Shown: positions 23,785 through 34,905 of the stretch, in pieces | Layout of the letters: the number at the start of each line of letters is the position of its first letter | Position numbering within the stretch: the stretch's first letter is position 1 | NCBI GenBank assembly: GCA_030141605.1 | Contig: JAQGDQ010000301.1 | Coordinates: 1 to 64,000, forward strand | DNA length: 64,000 nt | DNA from: Tubiluchus corallicola | Taxonomy: Eukaryota > Priapulida > Priapulimorpha > Priapulimorphida > Tubiluchidae | Direction: 5' to 3' | Notes under the pieces: generated by a model | The model's input: the letters and a program-made list of their open reading frames with translations, nothing else | Databases searched by the model: none | Told to the model about the DNA's origin: nothing | Translations under genes and position numbers: made by a program

Positions 23785-24010
23785 ATCCACATATAACCTC
23801 CGACGACGGTACCATTGTGGAACGTCAAAGAAAAGGTGGGTTTTTTTAAACAGGCTCACTACAAGGAGCGAAAACCTCCAAAAATGGCCGTGTTTGATGT
23901 AATAGTCATATTTATATTTAGCTACGGCGTTCCGGCAGGGGCGTTTTAATGGCGCAATCCAGGCAAATTTTGCAAAAAACTACTCTATACAAAAACTGTT
24001 TGGGCAAGTT
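23735..24010 (-). repeat. Y element, inverted partial copy
   Basis: It begins (in plus coordinates) with a (TA)n run at 23757-23783 and then CCTCCGACGACGGTACCATT, the reverse complement of the 3' end of the GC-rich Y element at 50480-51288. Further on is AAAACCTCCAAAAATGGCCG, again its reverse complement. So the (TA)n run is the end of the element, as in the other copies. Confidence 0.7.
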
Positions 24011-25536
24011 GGAAAAAATAAGCAAACTCGCAAAAAGAGTTCGAAACGGTCTACAAAATGTTGAAGGTTTCTTTAGGAGAGATGTACAAATGGACGAAAT
24101 GGGAGGCGTATATTTCGAAGTTCTTTTTCAGCTCCCCTAAAGCTGCAACATACTTTGTTTTTGAGTTTGTGAAACTTCGCGGTTGTTCCAGGCATCGCTG
24201 TCACCCGCCGTTCTACATTGGTATAGAGTTTGCGTGTAAATATGTTGTGTTAGCCTATTATCATTTTGAGAAGCAACAAACGAAACTATGTAGAATGTCC
24301 GCACATTATTGATATTGGTAAACAGACTAATAGCATTTATTATGACACGTAGTTTTGACTTTGTGGAAAATGTTTTGAATGTTTTTTTCGTGATGCTCAG
24401 CTGTTGGTGCTGTTGCTGCAGGCGTCGTAATCGTTCCTGTTATCACCATCATCGTCATCAACATCATGATCACTGTGAGGGTCCCATAGGTCTCTGGTGC
24501 CTCACTCCAATACCTGCATCAGTTTGAACTATATTTGCCCTTTAAGGTTTGGTGTTTAGTTTAAAAGGTTTTCAAAATGTTTCTATTACAAACACAGAGG
24601 TAAAAACTTGTTTTGCTGTGACGAGATGGAGTGATAATAACTGCAGTTTGAATAAGAGGGAGAAGGTTTAAAAACATGCTCAATCACGTGAACAAACATT
24701 AGTTAAAGTAAACGCAAAGACACCTCTAAAATTCGTTATCTAATTGATTTAACTCCTTCACGACGACAAATATTTGTGAAGTTTTGACAATTTCGTACAA
24801 AGATGCCCTAATAGCTTCTGTCCTATGAGCTACAAGTGCAAAACTTTATATAGTCTGAAAGAGAAATAAATTACCTTTTAGCGCTGTAAATAAAAAATAG
24901 ATCTTTATAATTCAGTGGTGCAATTAAAGGATGATAATGAAAGTCTTTAGAACTTTCACAGAAGTTTCGTTTCAAAGCCTTCAAGTGATAGGCTCTTGTA
25001 CCTGAACCTGATCAACACATAAACTGTACAGCATTGTTTTCTGCACAAGAATTAACTTTGTAAAAAAACATCAAATCACGCCAAGCTTTGAAATTTAACA
25101 GCTGTACAAATGCGCGAAAGGGTTATGAAACTTGTGCTGGAATTTAACCTCTTGCTACATGTGGGTCTGCCCTTCCCTAGACGCAGCTGATAATAAGGAT
25201 GGGCAGGTGAGCTGCAGAAGTATCAGCGTACATTTCCAGCTAGAAGCTGAGCACATAATAGTGCACATTTACTTATTTGCTGGTTTATTCAAGTACTGAA
25301 TTTGTGTGCTAGAAATGAATATTGCAGTGGTTAAAAACCATCTGACAGGGTACTTATTGCTAGCATTACGATTGACGTCAAACATAGTGGTCTATTCCTC
25401 CACCTCTCTTTAATGTAAGCACGCGGACCCGCACTTTACGCTGGATAACAACTGTCTAAAAAACTAAACTAAAGTAAACTAAACAACATGACTGCCACAA
25501 CTAATGTCTAATAAACAGATAAACTGATTGCACTTT
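24011..25536. other. No gene recognised
   Basis: Overlapping 60- to 84-codon plus-strand frames at 23949-24527 have no recognisable domains, and part of them lies in the Y element. A short CAT/CAC-rich microsatellite sits near 24440-24475. Nothing else was seen. Confidence 0.4.
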
Positions 25537-25834
25537 TTATAAACACAAATTTGCAAAGTCAGATGAATTATCATACAAAATAATTTCATTGACTTCAGTG
25601 TCAAATGCAAGAGCTAATCCATCGCTAATAAGGTTTTCAGAAAGGATATTAATCATATTATGCAACTGAAACATCAAATCTTTTTCAAAAAACTGTTCAA
25701 CGCTAGCTGTTACTTTCTGTGAATGCACGCCCAGGTGCAAGAAAACTTACCTTGACGTGTTAATAATAGCCTCAGCTAAAGAGTGGCATTGAAGCAAATC
25801 TTTTATCCATTGGTTTGCAAAAAATGTACAAACA
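25537..25834 (-). CDS. Possible two-exon 3' end of an unrecognised gene with a 48-bp intron
   Basis: On the minus strand a TTTCTTCATTTTCAG acceptor precedes an 84-base exon (25834-25751) reading VCTFFANQWIKDLLQCHSLA and on to a CAAG|GTAAGT donor. Joining to a CTAG acceptor 48 bases on keeps the frame: the second exon (25702-25537) reads VEQFFEKDLMFQLHNMINIL and ends at a TAA after 54 residues. The phases fit (two bases plus one). The composition is protein-like but no family is recognised. Upstream exons were not found. The acceptor AG choice for the short intron is the weakest point; the AG nearest to the pyrimidine-rich part gives a stop. Confidence 0.3.
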
Positions 25835-26934
25835 CTGAAAATGAAGAAAGCAACAGAACTTATTTCATTATATGATTTAGTTGTATATTGATCGTTACTT
25901 TTCCATATTTCATTGAAATTGAAGGCATGAAAGTTTAGCACATAAGGTTTTGTTCTTACCCGTGAGACGAGCAACTGAACTGTCACGAGTGACTAAGTTC
26001 TAGCTGCTCACATAGAGTCAGTTATTGCAAAATGCAAAAAGTCAATTTGGCAAAATGTAGAACATATGTACACAGCTGTTAAAAAATATTGTTTTGGGGG
26101 TGCTAAAATAAATTTAATTTTTAAAATTTTTGCTTGTCCAAGTAAACGAATAATTATTGTGCACCACGAGTGCCTATTTCAAGCTTACAGGAACAAACAG
26201 GTTTTGTATTTTTAGCCTTGCCATTTTTGTAAGAGTAAAATCTTCGTAGAGTATTCTTTTACAAGCTCCACAATAGTGCATACGTTCAGTAAGAAAAATT
26301 ATGAATCCATTTAATTTATTTTAATCTATCGTTGTTCCTAACTCTTATCTTGGCATCTTTTTTGAGGTTTGACGTATTTGCACAAGTGTTAATTTGTCCA
26401 AATACATTTCATTACTTCACAAACATGCAGAAAACTTTTCGTCCATGTTTAGTATTTCACAACAAACATAATTTACTGTGACTCTAAAGAGTTATTGTGT
26501 CAAACATTTGCAATAGCATTTGTTAAAACAATCATGGTTGTTACACACGAATCTGTGTTCGCACATTGGATTTGAGCTGTTTCGCACAAATGTTAAAATC
26601 TTTCATGTTTTTTTCTGTGTTTTAATAAACTTTTCCGCATTTTTAAAAATTTATTTTCTTGCTCTTGTTCTGGCACCTCTCTCTGTGGGCCTACAATGAT
26701 AAGACATGATAATGATTTGACATGATAAGCACTCTTTTGGCAAAGGGGATTAAATTTTGTTAATTTCAGTTAATAATCTGTTAGTACCTAGTGGCACAGC
26801 TCATTTGAAGCATGTTGTTCATAGGAATAGCTATAACTTTCAATACTTCACATCATAAACATGATCCTGCTCGGGTCATTTGTGATTACAATCCGGTACT
26901 TTTAACTCAATTGAAGTATTTTGCAACTCTTTCA
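25835..26934. other. No feature recognised
   Basis: AT-rich, with short open frames only. Upstream exons of the putative minus-strand gene at 25537-25834 could lie here but none could be supported. Confidence 0.35.
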
Positions 26935-27285
26935 ACGGTGATCCAGGGTGGTGATTTAATTTTAAAAAGTTTATATTCTGTAGACATTCTTGTCTGCGTT
27001 TACTTTTCATCTCTTCTTAGCATTAACTGGGGTTCCCGAAGTTAGCTAAACTAAAAACTTCTGCAGTCTATTGACATTCTTGTCCCTCTACTTGCTAAGC
27101 GTCTCTTCTTAACTCTTTCCGCATGAGTTCCAGGGAGGCGGTTTAACTGAACAAAAAGCTTCCGCAGACTATTGACATTCCTGTCTATATTTGCTAAGCA
27201 TCTTTCTTAACTCTTTCACCGGGAGTTCCAGGGTGGCAGCTTAACCAAACAATAAATCTTCTCCAGTCTATTGATAATATTCCAG
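26935..27285 (+). repeat. Degenerate tandem repeat, about three units of 91-98 bp
   Basis: Recurring words are CTGTAGACATTCTTGTCTGC / CAGTCTATTGACATTCTTGT, a GCTAAGC.TCT.TTCTTAACT run and GAGTTCCAGGG.GGC. Related CTTAACTC.TTCCC words reappear at about 27880 and 27945. Confidence 0.7.
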
Positions 27286-28974
27286 GTGTTTCAGCTCATT
27301 CTTTCCAGTATTTAAACAATCAGGGTGTGACTAGTTTACTTAAGAATTCTAAAATCTGGTAAATTACTTTTCCACGGTTTAACACAAAGAAGTAAAGTGT
27401 TCATCGATGTTTTGAATCAAATATAGACGTATTAAATTTGAAAGTGCTTTTATTGGGCGATATTTTGAAAAATATTTTTGCAAACTTAATCACGAATCAG
27501 TGTCTATAAATCATACGTTCAAAACTCATTTCATGCGAGGTTTAACCATCATAAGAATGTATCCATGTGGCTTATTTGCTCAAATTGTTATTTGTCTACA
27601 ACTGCTATGGTGGGTTATAATTTGTCAATGTAGAAAACCGCGGCGTGCTTTTGTCTTGCTCGATTAGTTATCAAAGAATTTTAAAAAATGTAGGTATTTT
27701 GGAGTTTAAAGTTTCTCCTGTGCAGAAAGTGATACATACGCAATACTTATTGAGGCAATAATGATAAATGGTTATTGCTTTACACTTCTTTGTAGAAAAG
27801 ATTTTGTCAATTTTAATGGAATGTTATAGCGTAGGCTATTATTAATCTTGTCTGTTTTTGCTCTGCTTTATTTGCTTAACTCCTTCCCAGGTGTGGAAGG
27901 CAGCCTTTGAAATTCAAGTGTGTAAACACTCTGCTTTATCTGCTTAACTCTTTCCCAGGCACCCTAGCTGACTTACAAATTTTTAAAGTAAAATACTAAA
28001 GTTTTTCTAATCTTAACACAAACAATGATTCGCTTAAGATAAATATTGTTGCAACATAGATTTGAAAGCTTTTTGTGTTGAACAGTTTTGAAGGAATTGA
28101 CGAAATCTCTGAACTTGTTCAAAAGTTTCTTGAATAATGAATCCATGTTTACGCAATCAAATATTTCTTCTTTCACAAGATTTGAACTATAAACTTAATC
28201 GTTCAAGCAATGCTACGCAATAATTTGTTTCTGAAATTATAATATATTGAAAACATAATTATGATGTTGAAATAAAAGTGTCATAAAGCAAAGATTGTTA
28301 TGTGACGAAGTTTGGCTCATTATAAAGGGCAACCTTGTAAAATGAGCTACTGAACTGTCAGAAGAGACTAAGCTGCGTTATGCCAACTAGTGAATTGTCG
28401 TTTGAAACATCCTCCATCTACAAGGTAAACAGTCAGGATCGCATGGTAAATGAAGCCAACCATAAAACCAAAACCATGCTCAAAATCACAAGAATGAAAA
28501 CCACATATCACGAATCATTCATGCAAGACATAATTTGTAATGGCCATCAACTGGTCCACAATTTGTATACAAAAAATTCTGTTTGATAGTGTTATGGCCA
28601 TTCAAACTTATCTAGTCTCTGTGCAGACCAAAGATTTGTATGTTATAGAACTATCATTAGATCTATTAAATGTAAAAGAACGACGTATAATCGTACTGAT
28701 CACACAGTCCATTTCTTCTAGGTTTACTTGACACTTGCCACATAAACCCAAATTGAATAAAATAGAGGCTAATTAGGAAATAGAGAGTAGCTTATATAAT
28801 CTACTTGTGTACCGGTCAGTAAGGGAGAATGTAGAACAGGTATACATGATAGCAAAGGTAACGAATTTTTCTTTTAAACACAATGTCTTCAGGTTAGGAC
28901 AATGTCTTCATAGTAATAATTATTATGTTTGATAATTAGCTATACTAGAGTTCTATAATAATCCCGAGATTTAG
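27286..28974. other. No gene recognised
   Basis: AT-rich. Short frames near 28380-28731 include an ATG at 28380 followed 45 bases later by a CAAG|GTAAAC donor-like site. One short exon-like piece without a partner is not enough to call a gene. Confidence 0.4.
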
Positions 28975-29475
28975 TATTAAGCATGGTAATTAAGCATGGT
29001 AGTTGCGATAGTTAGCGAAAAAGTGTGATTTCACAGAAAATAAGTAAATAAGTGAGATTGCATAAAAATATGTGCAGTTGTGCATAAAATAAGTAAATAA
29101 GTATAGTTGCACAGAATGTAAGTAATTAAGCGTGGTAGTTTTGATAGTTAGCGAAAAAGTGCATTTCACAGAAAACAAGTAAATAATTGGAGTTGCACAC
29201 AATGTAAGTAATTAAGCGCGGTAGTTGTGGTTGTCAGCAAGAAAATGCGATTTTGCAGAAAATAAGTAAATAAGTGCGATTGCATAAAAATATGTGTGGT
29301 TGTGCATAAAATTCGTAATTAAGTGTAGTTGTGCAAAAAATAAGTAATTAAGTGCGGTTTTGCAGAATGTAAGTAATTAAGCGCGGTAGTTTCAATAATT
29401 ATCGAAAAAGTGCGATTTCCCAGAAAATAAATAAATAAGTGCAATTGCGTAAAAAATATGTGCGGTTGGGGATAC
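28975..29475 (+). repeat. Complex tandem repeat built on ~30-bp words
   Basis: Words such as AGTAAATAAGTG.GATTGCAT, TGTAAGTAATTAAGCG.GGTA and GTTAGCGAAAAAGTG recur at irregular spacing (about 87-162 bases between the GGTAGTT blocks). No coding content. Confidence 0.8.
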
Positions 29476-29489
29476 AATATGAAATACAT

Positions 29490-30360
29490 ATTAGAAAAAA
29501 TACAGTTGATCCAATGCCACCGTCTGATAGCACTGTTTCTATCTTTTCTTTATATAAGATTAGTCTAACACTTTTGTTATTTCTAAAACAGCTTTACTCC
29601 ATATTAAGGAATAACATCAGCAGAGCTGTGTCACTAAAAATTGTCACACTAGCATTATAGTTATGCTTCAGTGAGTTTACAAATTCGTTAATTCTTCTAG
29701 CAGAATGAAGTTACTTTATCGGACTTATTTTACAAGAAAAGACTTTCGTTACCAAGGCCCTCACTTTTGCAGCTTGTATTACTGACAATGTTTTTAATTA
29801 ATGCTACAAGAATTTTCACAGTATGCGGTGGGTCTACTTTTGTGCAATGATAGCACATCTACAACAATATACTATATTGGAACTATAACTTTCGACGGTA
29901 GTAAAATATCATCAGCAGAGCTGCACTAGTTCAATGTTTTCACTCGGGAGAGGGGTACGTGCAGTTCATTGGCGTTTCTCGTGAGATACAAAACTGTTAC
30001 TTGGCTAAAAATATTTCACCAAGTTGTTGACAGGTTAGGCAACTATAAAAAATGTTTAACTTGATTTTCTTGATATTCCCCCTTTAAGTGGTTTTGCAAG
30101 ATCCTTAACTACAAGAGGTGTTTTACCATATTCTCCCTATCCGGGCAAAAACCAGCTAACATTGGGGAAACAGCACTAACATTTTCTGCACACACCCATC
30201 CATTTAGTTGCAAGTTTCGGTAGTGCATAACTGTTATTGCTATCTATTCTTTACGTCACGGCGTTCTCAAGCTATTCCATTATTTTCAAAAAGTGAAATG
30301 CGTGTTTGCCTGTGTGCAGAATTTCCTTTGTCTGTGTGGGTTTAGAATTTCGTTTAGCAA
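29490..30360 (+). repeat. Module E, copy 1
   Basis: It aligns with 40566-42240. Shared words: GATTAGTCTAACACTTTTGT, AATTGTCACACTAGCATTAT, TTACTTTAT.GGACTTATTT, GGTTTTGCAAGATC.TTAAC. By eye the best parts agree at roughly nine of ten bases. Confidence 0.85.
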
Positions 30361-30610
30361 GGCAGGGTTTTTGTTGTTATGATAATAAAGGGTAATGTTT
30401 GTTGTTGGTCAAGACAGAGAAATTCTTAAAGAAGTGCTTAGTCATTTGAAGAAATTTAAATTCTGCTATTGATTTTAGGCATGGATGGATGAAATGGAAT
30501 TTGTGAAGTAAAGAAAAATATTTTCACACACTTGAGATTCTTATTCAAATTAAAGAAACTTAAACACCTGGCCAGGAAAATACGCCAGGGAAAAGCTTAT
30601 GGAAGAATTG
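30361..30610 (+). repeat. Module F, copy 1 (partial)
   Basis: It follows module E directly, with TATGATAATAAAGGGTAATG, an AAGTAAAGAAAAATATTTTC run and an AACACCTGGCCAGG end that corresponds to AACACCTGGGAATGA in other F copies. Confidence 0.65.
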
Positions 30611-31149
30611 AATTGCGCATTCAATAAATGGTATTGAAAATAACTCAAAGTTATTTTTATTCCTAAATATATTTCATATTTTATAATTGAGTTTAAAATG
30701 GATTCCTGCACATTCTGACGTATGGAAAAATATTTTTCTACATTCTATAATTTATAATTCTGAACCGATAAAATATTTTTGAAACATGTGTTATTTCAAG
30801 TTATTTTTTATCAGTTTAAACGTGTATGAATACCTTTCTTACCATTTTTAAGAAAAGAAAAATTGTTTGATCCATTTCAAGATTCTTGTCCTAGGAAGTG
30901 TCACCTTCTGCACCAAGCAAAAGAGAGGAAATCCAAAAAATGTCAGAAACTACAGGAATTGTTATCAAATAACTAAAACACAAACAAGGAAAATATTTCG
31001 GTTATCATACTTATTCTTCTATAAATTTCTCGTATTGGGTGAGAAGAAGTGAATAAATGCAGTGTATAAATAATAAATCCAATGCGTATTATAAATGGAC
31101 TAATGAGACTACTGAGAAAAGAAACTCTAACGCAATTTTTTCAATTTTT
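30611..31149. other. No feature recognised
   Basis: AT-rich filler between module F and the CCACA-rich element H1. Confidence 0.4.
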
Positions 31150-31500
31150 GCTCCAATTCCATATCACACCACCCGCGCCATACCAGCTGCACCATGTCTG
31201 CAGCAGCATGCTGAACCCACCACACCACATGCACTACGACATTCAACATTCAACCCACCACACAACACCACCACCTGCAGGACAGAACGCCACCTACCCA
31301 CAATTCACCACACCACACCATCCACGGCCTGCTCACTACATCCACTATGTCATAACGTACCACACCAAACCAATGTCGTGATCATAATGATGACGACGGT
31401 GATTTTTGGTTATAACAATTACGATGGTGGCACCTACAATACCAACACGGGCAGCACAGCAGTATTTCGAAACCAGTTTGTCCAATGTTTAAATTGCTTG
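31150..31500 (+). repeat. CCACA-rich element H, copy 1
   Basis: A core of CCACAC/ACCACC words is flanked by unique element sequence: on the left CAGCAGCATGCTGAACCCAC and GCACTACGACATTCAACAT (also at about 47925), and on the right a GTGATCATAATGATGACGAC region and a CACCTACAA.ACCAACA block shared with H2 and H4. Open frames here result from composition. Confidence 0.8.
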
Positions 31501-31616
31501 ACATGGCAAACGCTAAAAGATCGAATCACCAATGATCAATATAATGGGTATTCTACATATTTGCTAACTGTTTCTTTTAATCGTACTACAATTGTAATGC
31601 TTCATTATAACAGCTA

Positions 31617-32005
31617 CTAGCAGCTTCTATTGAAGCAGAATTATAGGCAGAGTGCCATGGAATGACGTCAGAACACTGGCTTTTTCAGTCGATGCATATC
31701 CCCTTTCCTCTTCTTCCCAAAGAGCTATTATATGCCATTCCAAAGCTGGGTCAGAGAAAACTCCCGCTAAACTGCTCATGGCATTCCCAGGAATTTTCCT
31801 ATAATACACACCGTTGGAAGGGCTATAAATCCGTTACCAACACCGTTTCAAGACCGTTTCCGTTCTCTAGAAATAAGAGATATGAATTTCGCAAAAAATG
31901 GAGCTAAAAGGCCATTCTCGAGGTTTTTGCTCCTGTTCCTCCAGCTGTGCGCGCGCATTAATGTAAATCATTAATAAAATGACACTAGATCCAGACCTTT
32001 ATACA
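31617..32005 (+). repeat. Y element, diverged copy
   Basis: It shares with 52023-52848 the block around GGATGACGTCAGAACAATGG (here GGAATGACGTCAGAACACTG), the GCAAAAAATGG..AAAAGGCCAT stretch and the ACACTAGAT..AGACCTTT end. The GC-rich middle has largely drifted, and no (TA)n end is left. Confidence 0.6.
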
Positions 32006-32346
32006 AGGCATGTAACAAATTACAAAAATTAATTATAAGACTAATCAAACACAATCAAAAATTTAAAACGTGCTGCAGTACGATTCTCTTTGTTTTTGCC
32101 AAAAGTTTGCGATTATTTTAGCTGGTCCAGTTAAAGGAGCAGAATATCTTCAGGAAAACGTAAATTTTGGAAATCGTGTGGAAACGAAAAACGAAAATTT
32201 TGAGAAAGAAACAGCGAGAAACTTTTATGTACAAAAGTAGCTGCAGTAGAGAACTGAAAGGAAAGCTTTGAAATGATTTACCAAAAATTAATAGCTGAAG
32301 TGTCATATGACTTTTTAAAGCAAATTGCAAGATGTTAAGGTTGAAA
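32006..32346. other. No gene recognised
   Basis: Bases 32165-32230 resemble the GAAA.CGAAAA(C)GAAAATTT stretch also seen near 37555-37590, probably a module fragment. Nothing else was seen. Confidence 0.35.
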
Positions 32347-32404
32347 ATGTCCAGGAAAGCGGCTCAATTAGCAGGAATGCTGTATGCAGTGACACAGACA
32401 ATGA

Positions 32405-33403
32405 CAGTATAAGCCTAATTCCAACGAACTGAATTACTTTGCTCAAAATCAGTTGGAGGCAGGAGTGCCATTTGTAGATTTGGCAAAGGTTATTCACGAC
32501 TTTTATTCGGAGGAAAAATGTGATGAGGCGAAAGTGGTGCTTATTGGTCTTATACCGCGCGACAATACAGACAATCCAGAATTCGTGAAGAACAGAATCA
32601 GAATCGGTTCATCCAAAAAGGCAAATGTGTGCAATGACATACTGAAGCTATTGCAATACGGCCCTATAATAAATGCTGCGCCTGCACCGAGATTTGCGGC
32701 CGCTTTCTCTCAAAACATCCCGCCAATGAGTCTGAAATCAATGGATACATCAGTATTGTTAAAACAACTTCAAACTGTGCAGCAGGACCTAGCGGTATTG
32801 AAAGATAAATTCATAACGAAGGAGGACTTAAATGAAATCTTAGACGCACGTTTTGCTAGCTCTAACATTGCCATAGCAAAGCAGAAGAGCTATTCTTCAG
32901 TAGTCCAGTCAGCAGGTGTGTTATCTTCCTCTTCAGAGACTATCCCACATAAGCCACCTACCACAAAGACGGTGATGCTGGGTGATTCAGATAAGGATAG
33001 TGATGGCTTCACTAAAGTCGTACGTTCTGGTAAACGCCCCAGACTTCCTTCAACAAAGCCAGCATCTAAGCGGGTTATAACTGGTACTGCAACCAACAGT
33101 GAGGTAAAATCCAGCAAGCCGTTACGACAGTTGTTCGTTACGCGACTGGATCCGGACACTAACATTGGTGACATAGAATGGTTAATTATAGACCAATGCG
33201 ACATTAAGGTGACTGTAAAACAGCTGCAGACGAAGTACAATACGTATAGTTCATTTGTGGTTAGCTGCTTCGGTAACGAAGAGAAGAAGCAGATAATGAA
33301 TCCGGGGATCTGGCCAGCTGGGGTGCTACTGAATACGTATTACACTGCAAAAACGCTTCACCAAAGAAATATAGTAAGACAGCAACATCTACTGGCGACA
33401 TGA
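32405..33403 (+). CDS. LINE ORF1 (gag-like, RNA-binding), CR1/Jockey type
   Basis: Open for 332 codons to the TGA at 33401. A short heptad-like stretch (about 100-130, counted from the TTG at 32453: VLLKQLQTVQQDLAVLKDKF) may form a coiled coil. A Ser/Lys/Pro-rich linker follows, then an RRM-like C-terminal part (LRQLFVTRLDPDTNIGDIEW ... FVVSCFG ... PGIWPAGVLLNTYY). ORF1 proteins of this type bind element RNA. There is no in-frame ATG near the start. The natural beginning appears to lie in another frame (ENVQESGSIS, about 32341 on), joined by a frameshift near 32425, so the copy is probably not functional although most of the frame is intact. Confidence 0.75.
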   Translation, partial: QYKPNSNELNYFAQNQLEAGVPFVDLAKVIHDFYSEEKCDEAKVVLIGLIPRDNTDNPEFVKNRIRIGSSKKANVCNDILKLLQYGPIINAAPAPRFAAAFSQNIPPMSLKSMDTSVLLKQLQTVQQDLAVLKDKFITKEDLNEILDARFASSNIAIAKQKSYSSVVQSAGVLSSSSETIPHKPPTTKTVMLGDSDKDSDGFTKVVRSGKRPRLPSTKPASKRVITGTATNSEVKSSKPLRQLFVTRLDPDTNIGDIEWLIIDQCDIKVTVKQLQTKYNTYSSFVVSCFGNEEKKQIMNPGIWPAGVLLNTYYTAKTLHQRNIVRQQHLLAT

Positions 33404-33549
33404 GACAAACACCCGGATTGAACGAGCCTATCAGTACTGCAACATTGCATGTGAACTCGGCTTTAGAACAGTCAAAAATGCAGTCCTGGGGTTGTACGAG
33501 TTCCATAGCTTCCAATGTGGACCGAATTTAATCTGCAGTATAAACCATC

Positions 33550-33815
33550 TAACAATAGAACAAACTATTCGAGTGGCCAGCTACAATTGCAACTCTATTA
33601 CGTATTATCTCAGTACGTTCTGCATGAACTATGTACAATTTGTGACGTAATTTGCCTTCAAGAGACAATGCTGCCTAAGCAAGAACTGGATTATCTGTCA
33701 TATTTCCATTAAAATTTCTATAGTCGTGGTGTATCACCTACTGATCTATCTGCTGGAATGCCCGAGGGAAGGCCACAAGGCGGACTGGGTATCTTGTGGA
33801 GGAAGGATCTTCCCG
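33550..33815 (+). pseudogene. AP-endonuclease start of LINE ORF2, broken
   Basis: Pieces in different frames spell the endonuclease opening: RVASYNCNSI (about 33570), CDVICLQETMLPKQELDYLS (about 33640-33705) and DLSAGMPEGRPQGGLGILWR (about 33740-33805). These match the N-terminal endonuclease of CR1/Jockey-type LINEs, which nicks the target DNA. Stops and frame changes between the pieces and the loss of everything after GILWRKDL make it a remnant. Confidence 0.7.
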
Positions 33816-34411
33816 TGTGTAATGCAGATTATGATCTTTGCTTGTATATTTCTCAGTCAATTTACATTCCAAAAATGAAAGGGTAAAAGGTAAATAAACA
33901 CTGTGTGGAACATCAGCACATCACTGTTTTTAAATCTTTTTGCTAACCTGTATCATACTAATACACATACAGTTTTGTATGTTTGCTTGTTTATCTTTGT
34001 GTAAATTTTTTAGCCAAAATAAGCAGATGAATAAGTTTAGAATTGTCCAGCTCTGGCAGAGATTTGTTTCCTATGAGCTCATTCTAGTTTTATTATAGAA
34101 ATCAATTGCATTCATGTAACATTTTTATCTGCACCATTTTTGTTGTACTGAGCTTTATCTGCAATTGTAGTTGTTATAGTCATTGTCATTGCTGCTTTTG
34201 ATGTTGCTGCGCTGTTGTTATTATAGTAAAACAAATACAAGGTCAGGCTAAGTGTGACTATGTTGTAAATATAATTCATGTACTCAAATTTGTGTCACAA
34301 CTTTCACACATATGTTTAAGCATTTCTTTGCTACATGGTTGTTATTGATAGTAACAAATAAACAATGATAGTGCAGGAAAATCTGCTCTCACTAAGCAGC
34401 GATTACGCTAT
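33816..34411 (+). repeat. Module C, copy 1
   Basis: It starts with GATTATGATCTTTGCTTGTA (also at 45714) and aligns with 39248-39798 through CAAGGTCAGGCTAAGTGTGA, ATGTACTCAAATTTGTG and TGCTCTCACTAAGCA. Confidence 0.8.
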
Positions 34412-34497
34412 ATTGTAGCTGTTACATTAGTTTCAGTTTTGTACAGTAGATGGCAGCCTGACATTGCCCGATATTATTCAGATTAATTGGAGCAGTT
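34412..34497 (+). repeat. Module B, partial copy 1
   Basis: TTGTAGCTGTTACATTAG, then TTTTGTACAGTAGATGGC and AATTGGAGCAG. Only the left part of the module is present. The same short version occurs at 39799. Confidence 0.75.
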
Positions 34498-34621
34498 ATA
34501 TGATTACAAATCTTACATCTAGGCTGCACAAAAATTTTCATTTTAAATACGTAATACTAAATCTACCTACTATCATTTAGCGACTACTGTTTGTTTATTA
34601 TTATTTTTTTCTAAGGCAACA

Positions 34622-34905
34622 TATTGTAGGTGATGTGCTAGTTGTGGCTTTGTACAATAGATGGCTCACTGATATTACCCAAAGCTGTTCAGCCAATTGG
34701 AGCATCGACTATTGCTAGACACGCATGCTGTCAATCGCTCTTACCCACGAGCTCTCATGTGCAACGTTGCTATCATGCACGCATCGCTAAACTCACTGCT
34801 CTAGCACGTGTGAGAGTGCACCATGTCTCTGCCATGCTCTGCTCTACACAGACCCACATGAACATGTTTGGGTAAAATATTTTCACCATCCAGTGTACGT
34901 ACATT
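34622..34905 (+). repeat. Module B, copy 2
   Basis: Full module: TACAATAGATGGCTCACTGA, CCAATTGGAGCATC, TAGACACGCATGCTGTCAAT, GTGTGAGAGTGCACCATGTC, TGGGTAAAATATTTTCACCA. No TIRs, A-tail or coding content could be seen, so the type of element is open. Confidence 0.85.

Larger units (their letters stand above)
32347..33815 (+). mobile_element. LINE fragment: ORF1 and start of ORF2, 3'-truncated
   Basis: It contains an almost complete ORF1 followed by the first part of an AP-endonuclease-type ORF2. It breaks off at about 33815, where sequence shared with 45706 onward begins. The 3' loss is unusual because LINE copies are normally cut at the 5' end. Later recombination or insertion of module C is the likely reason. 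Confidence 0.75.
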
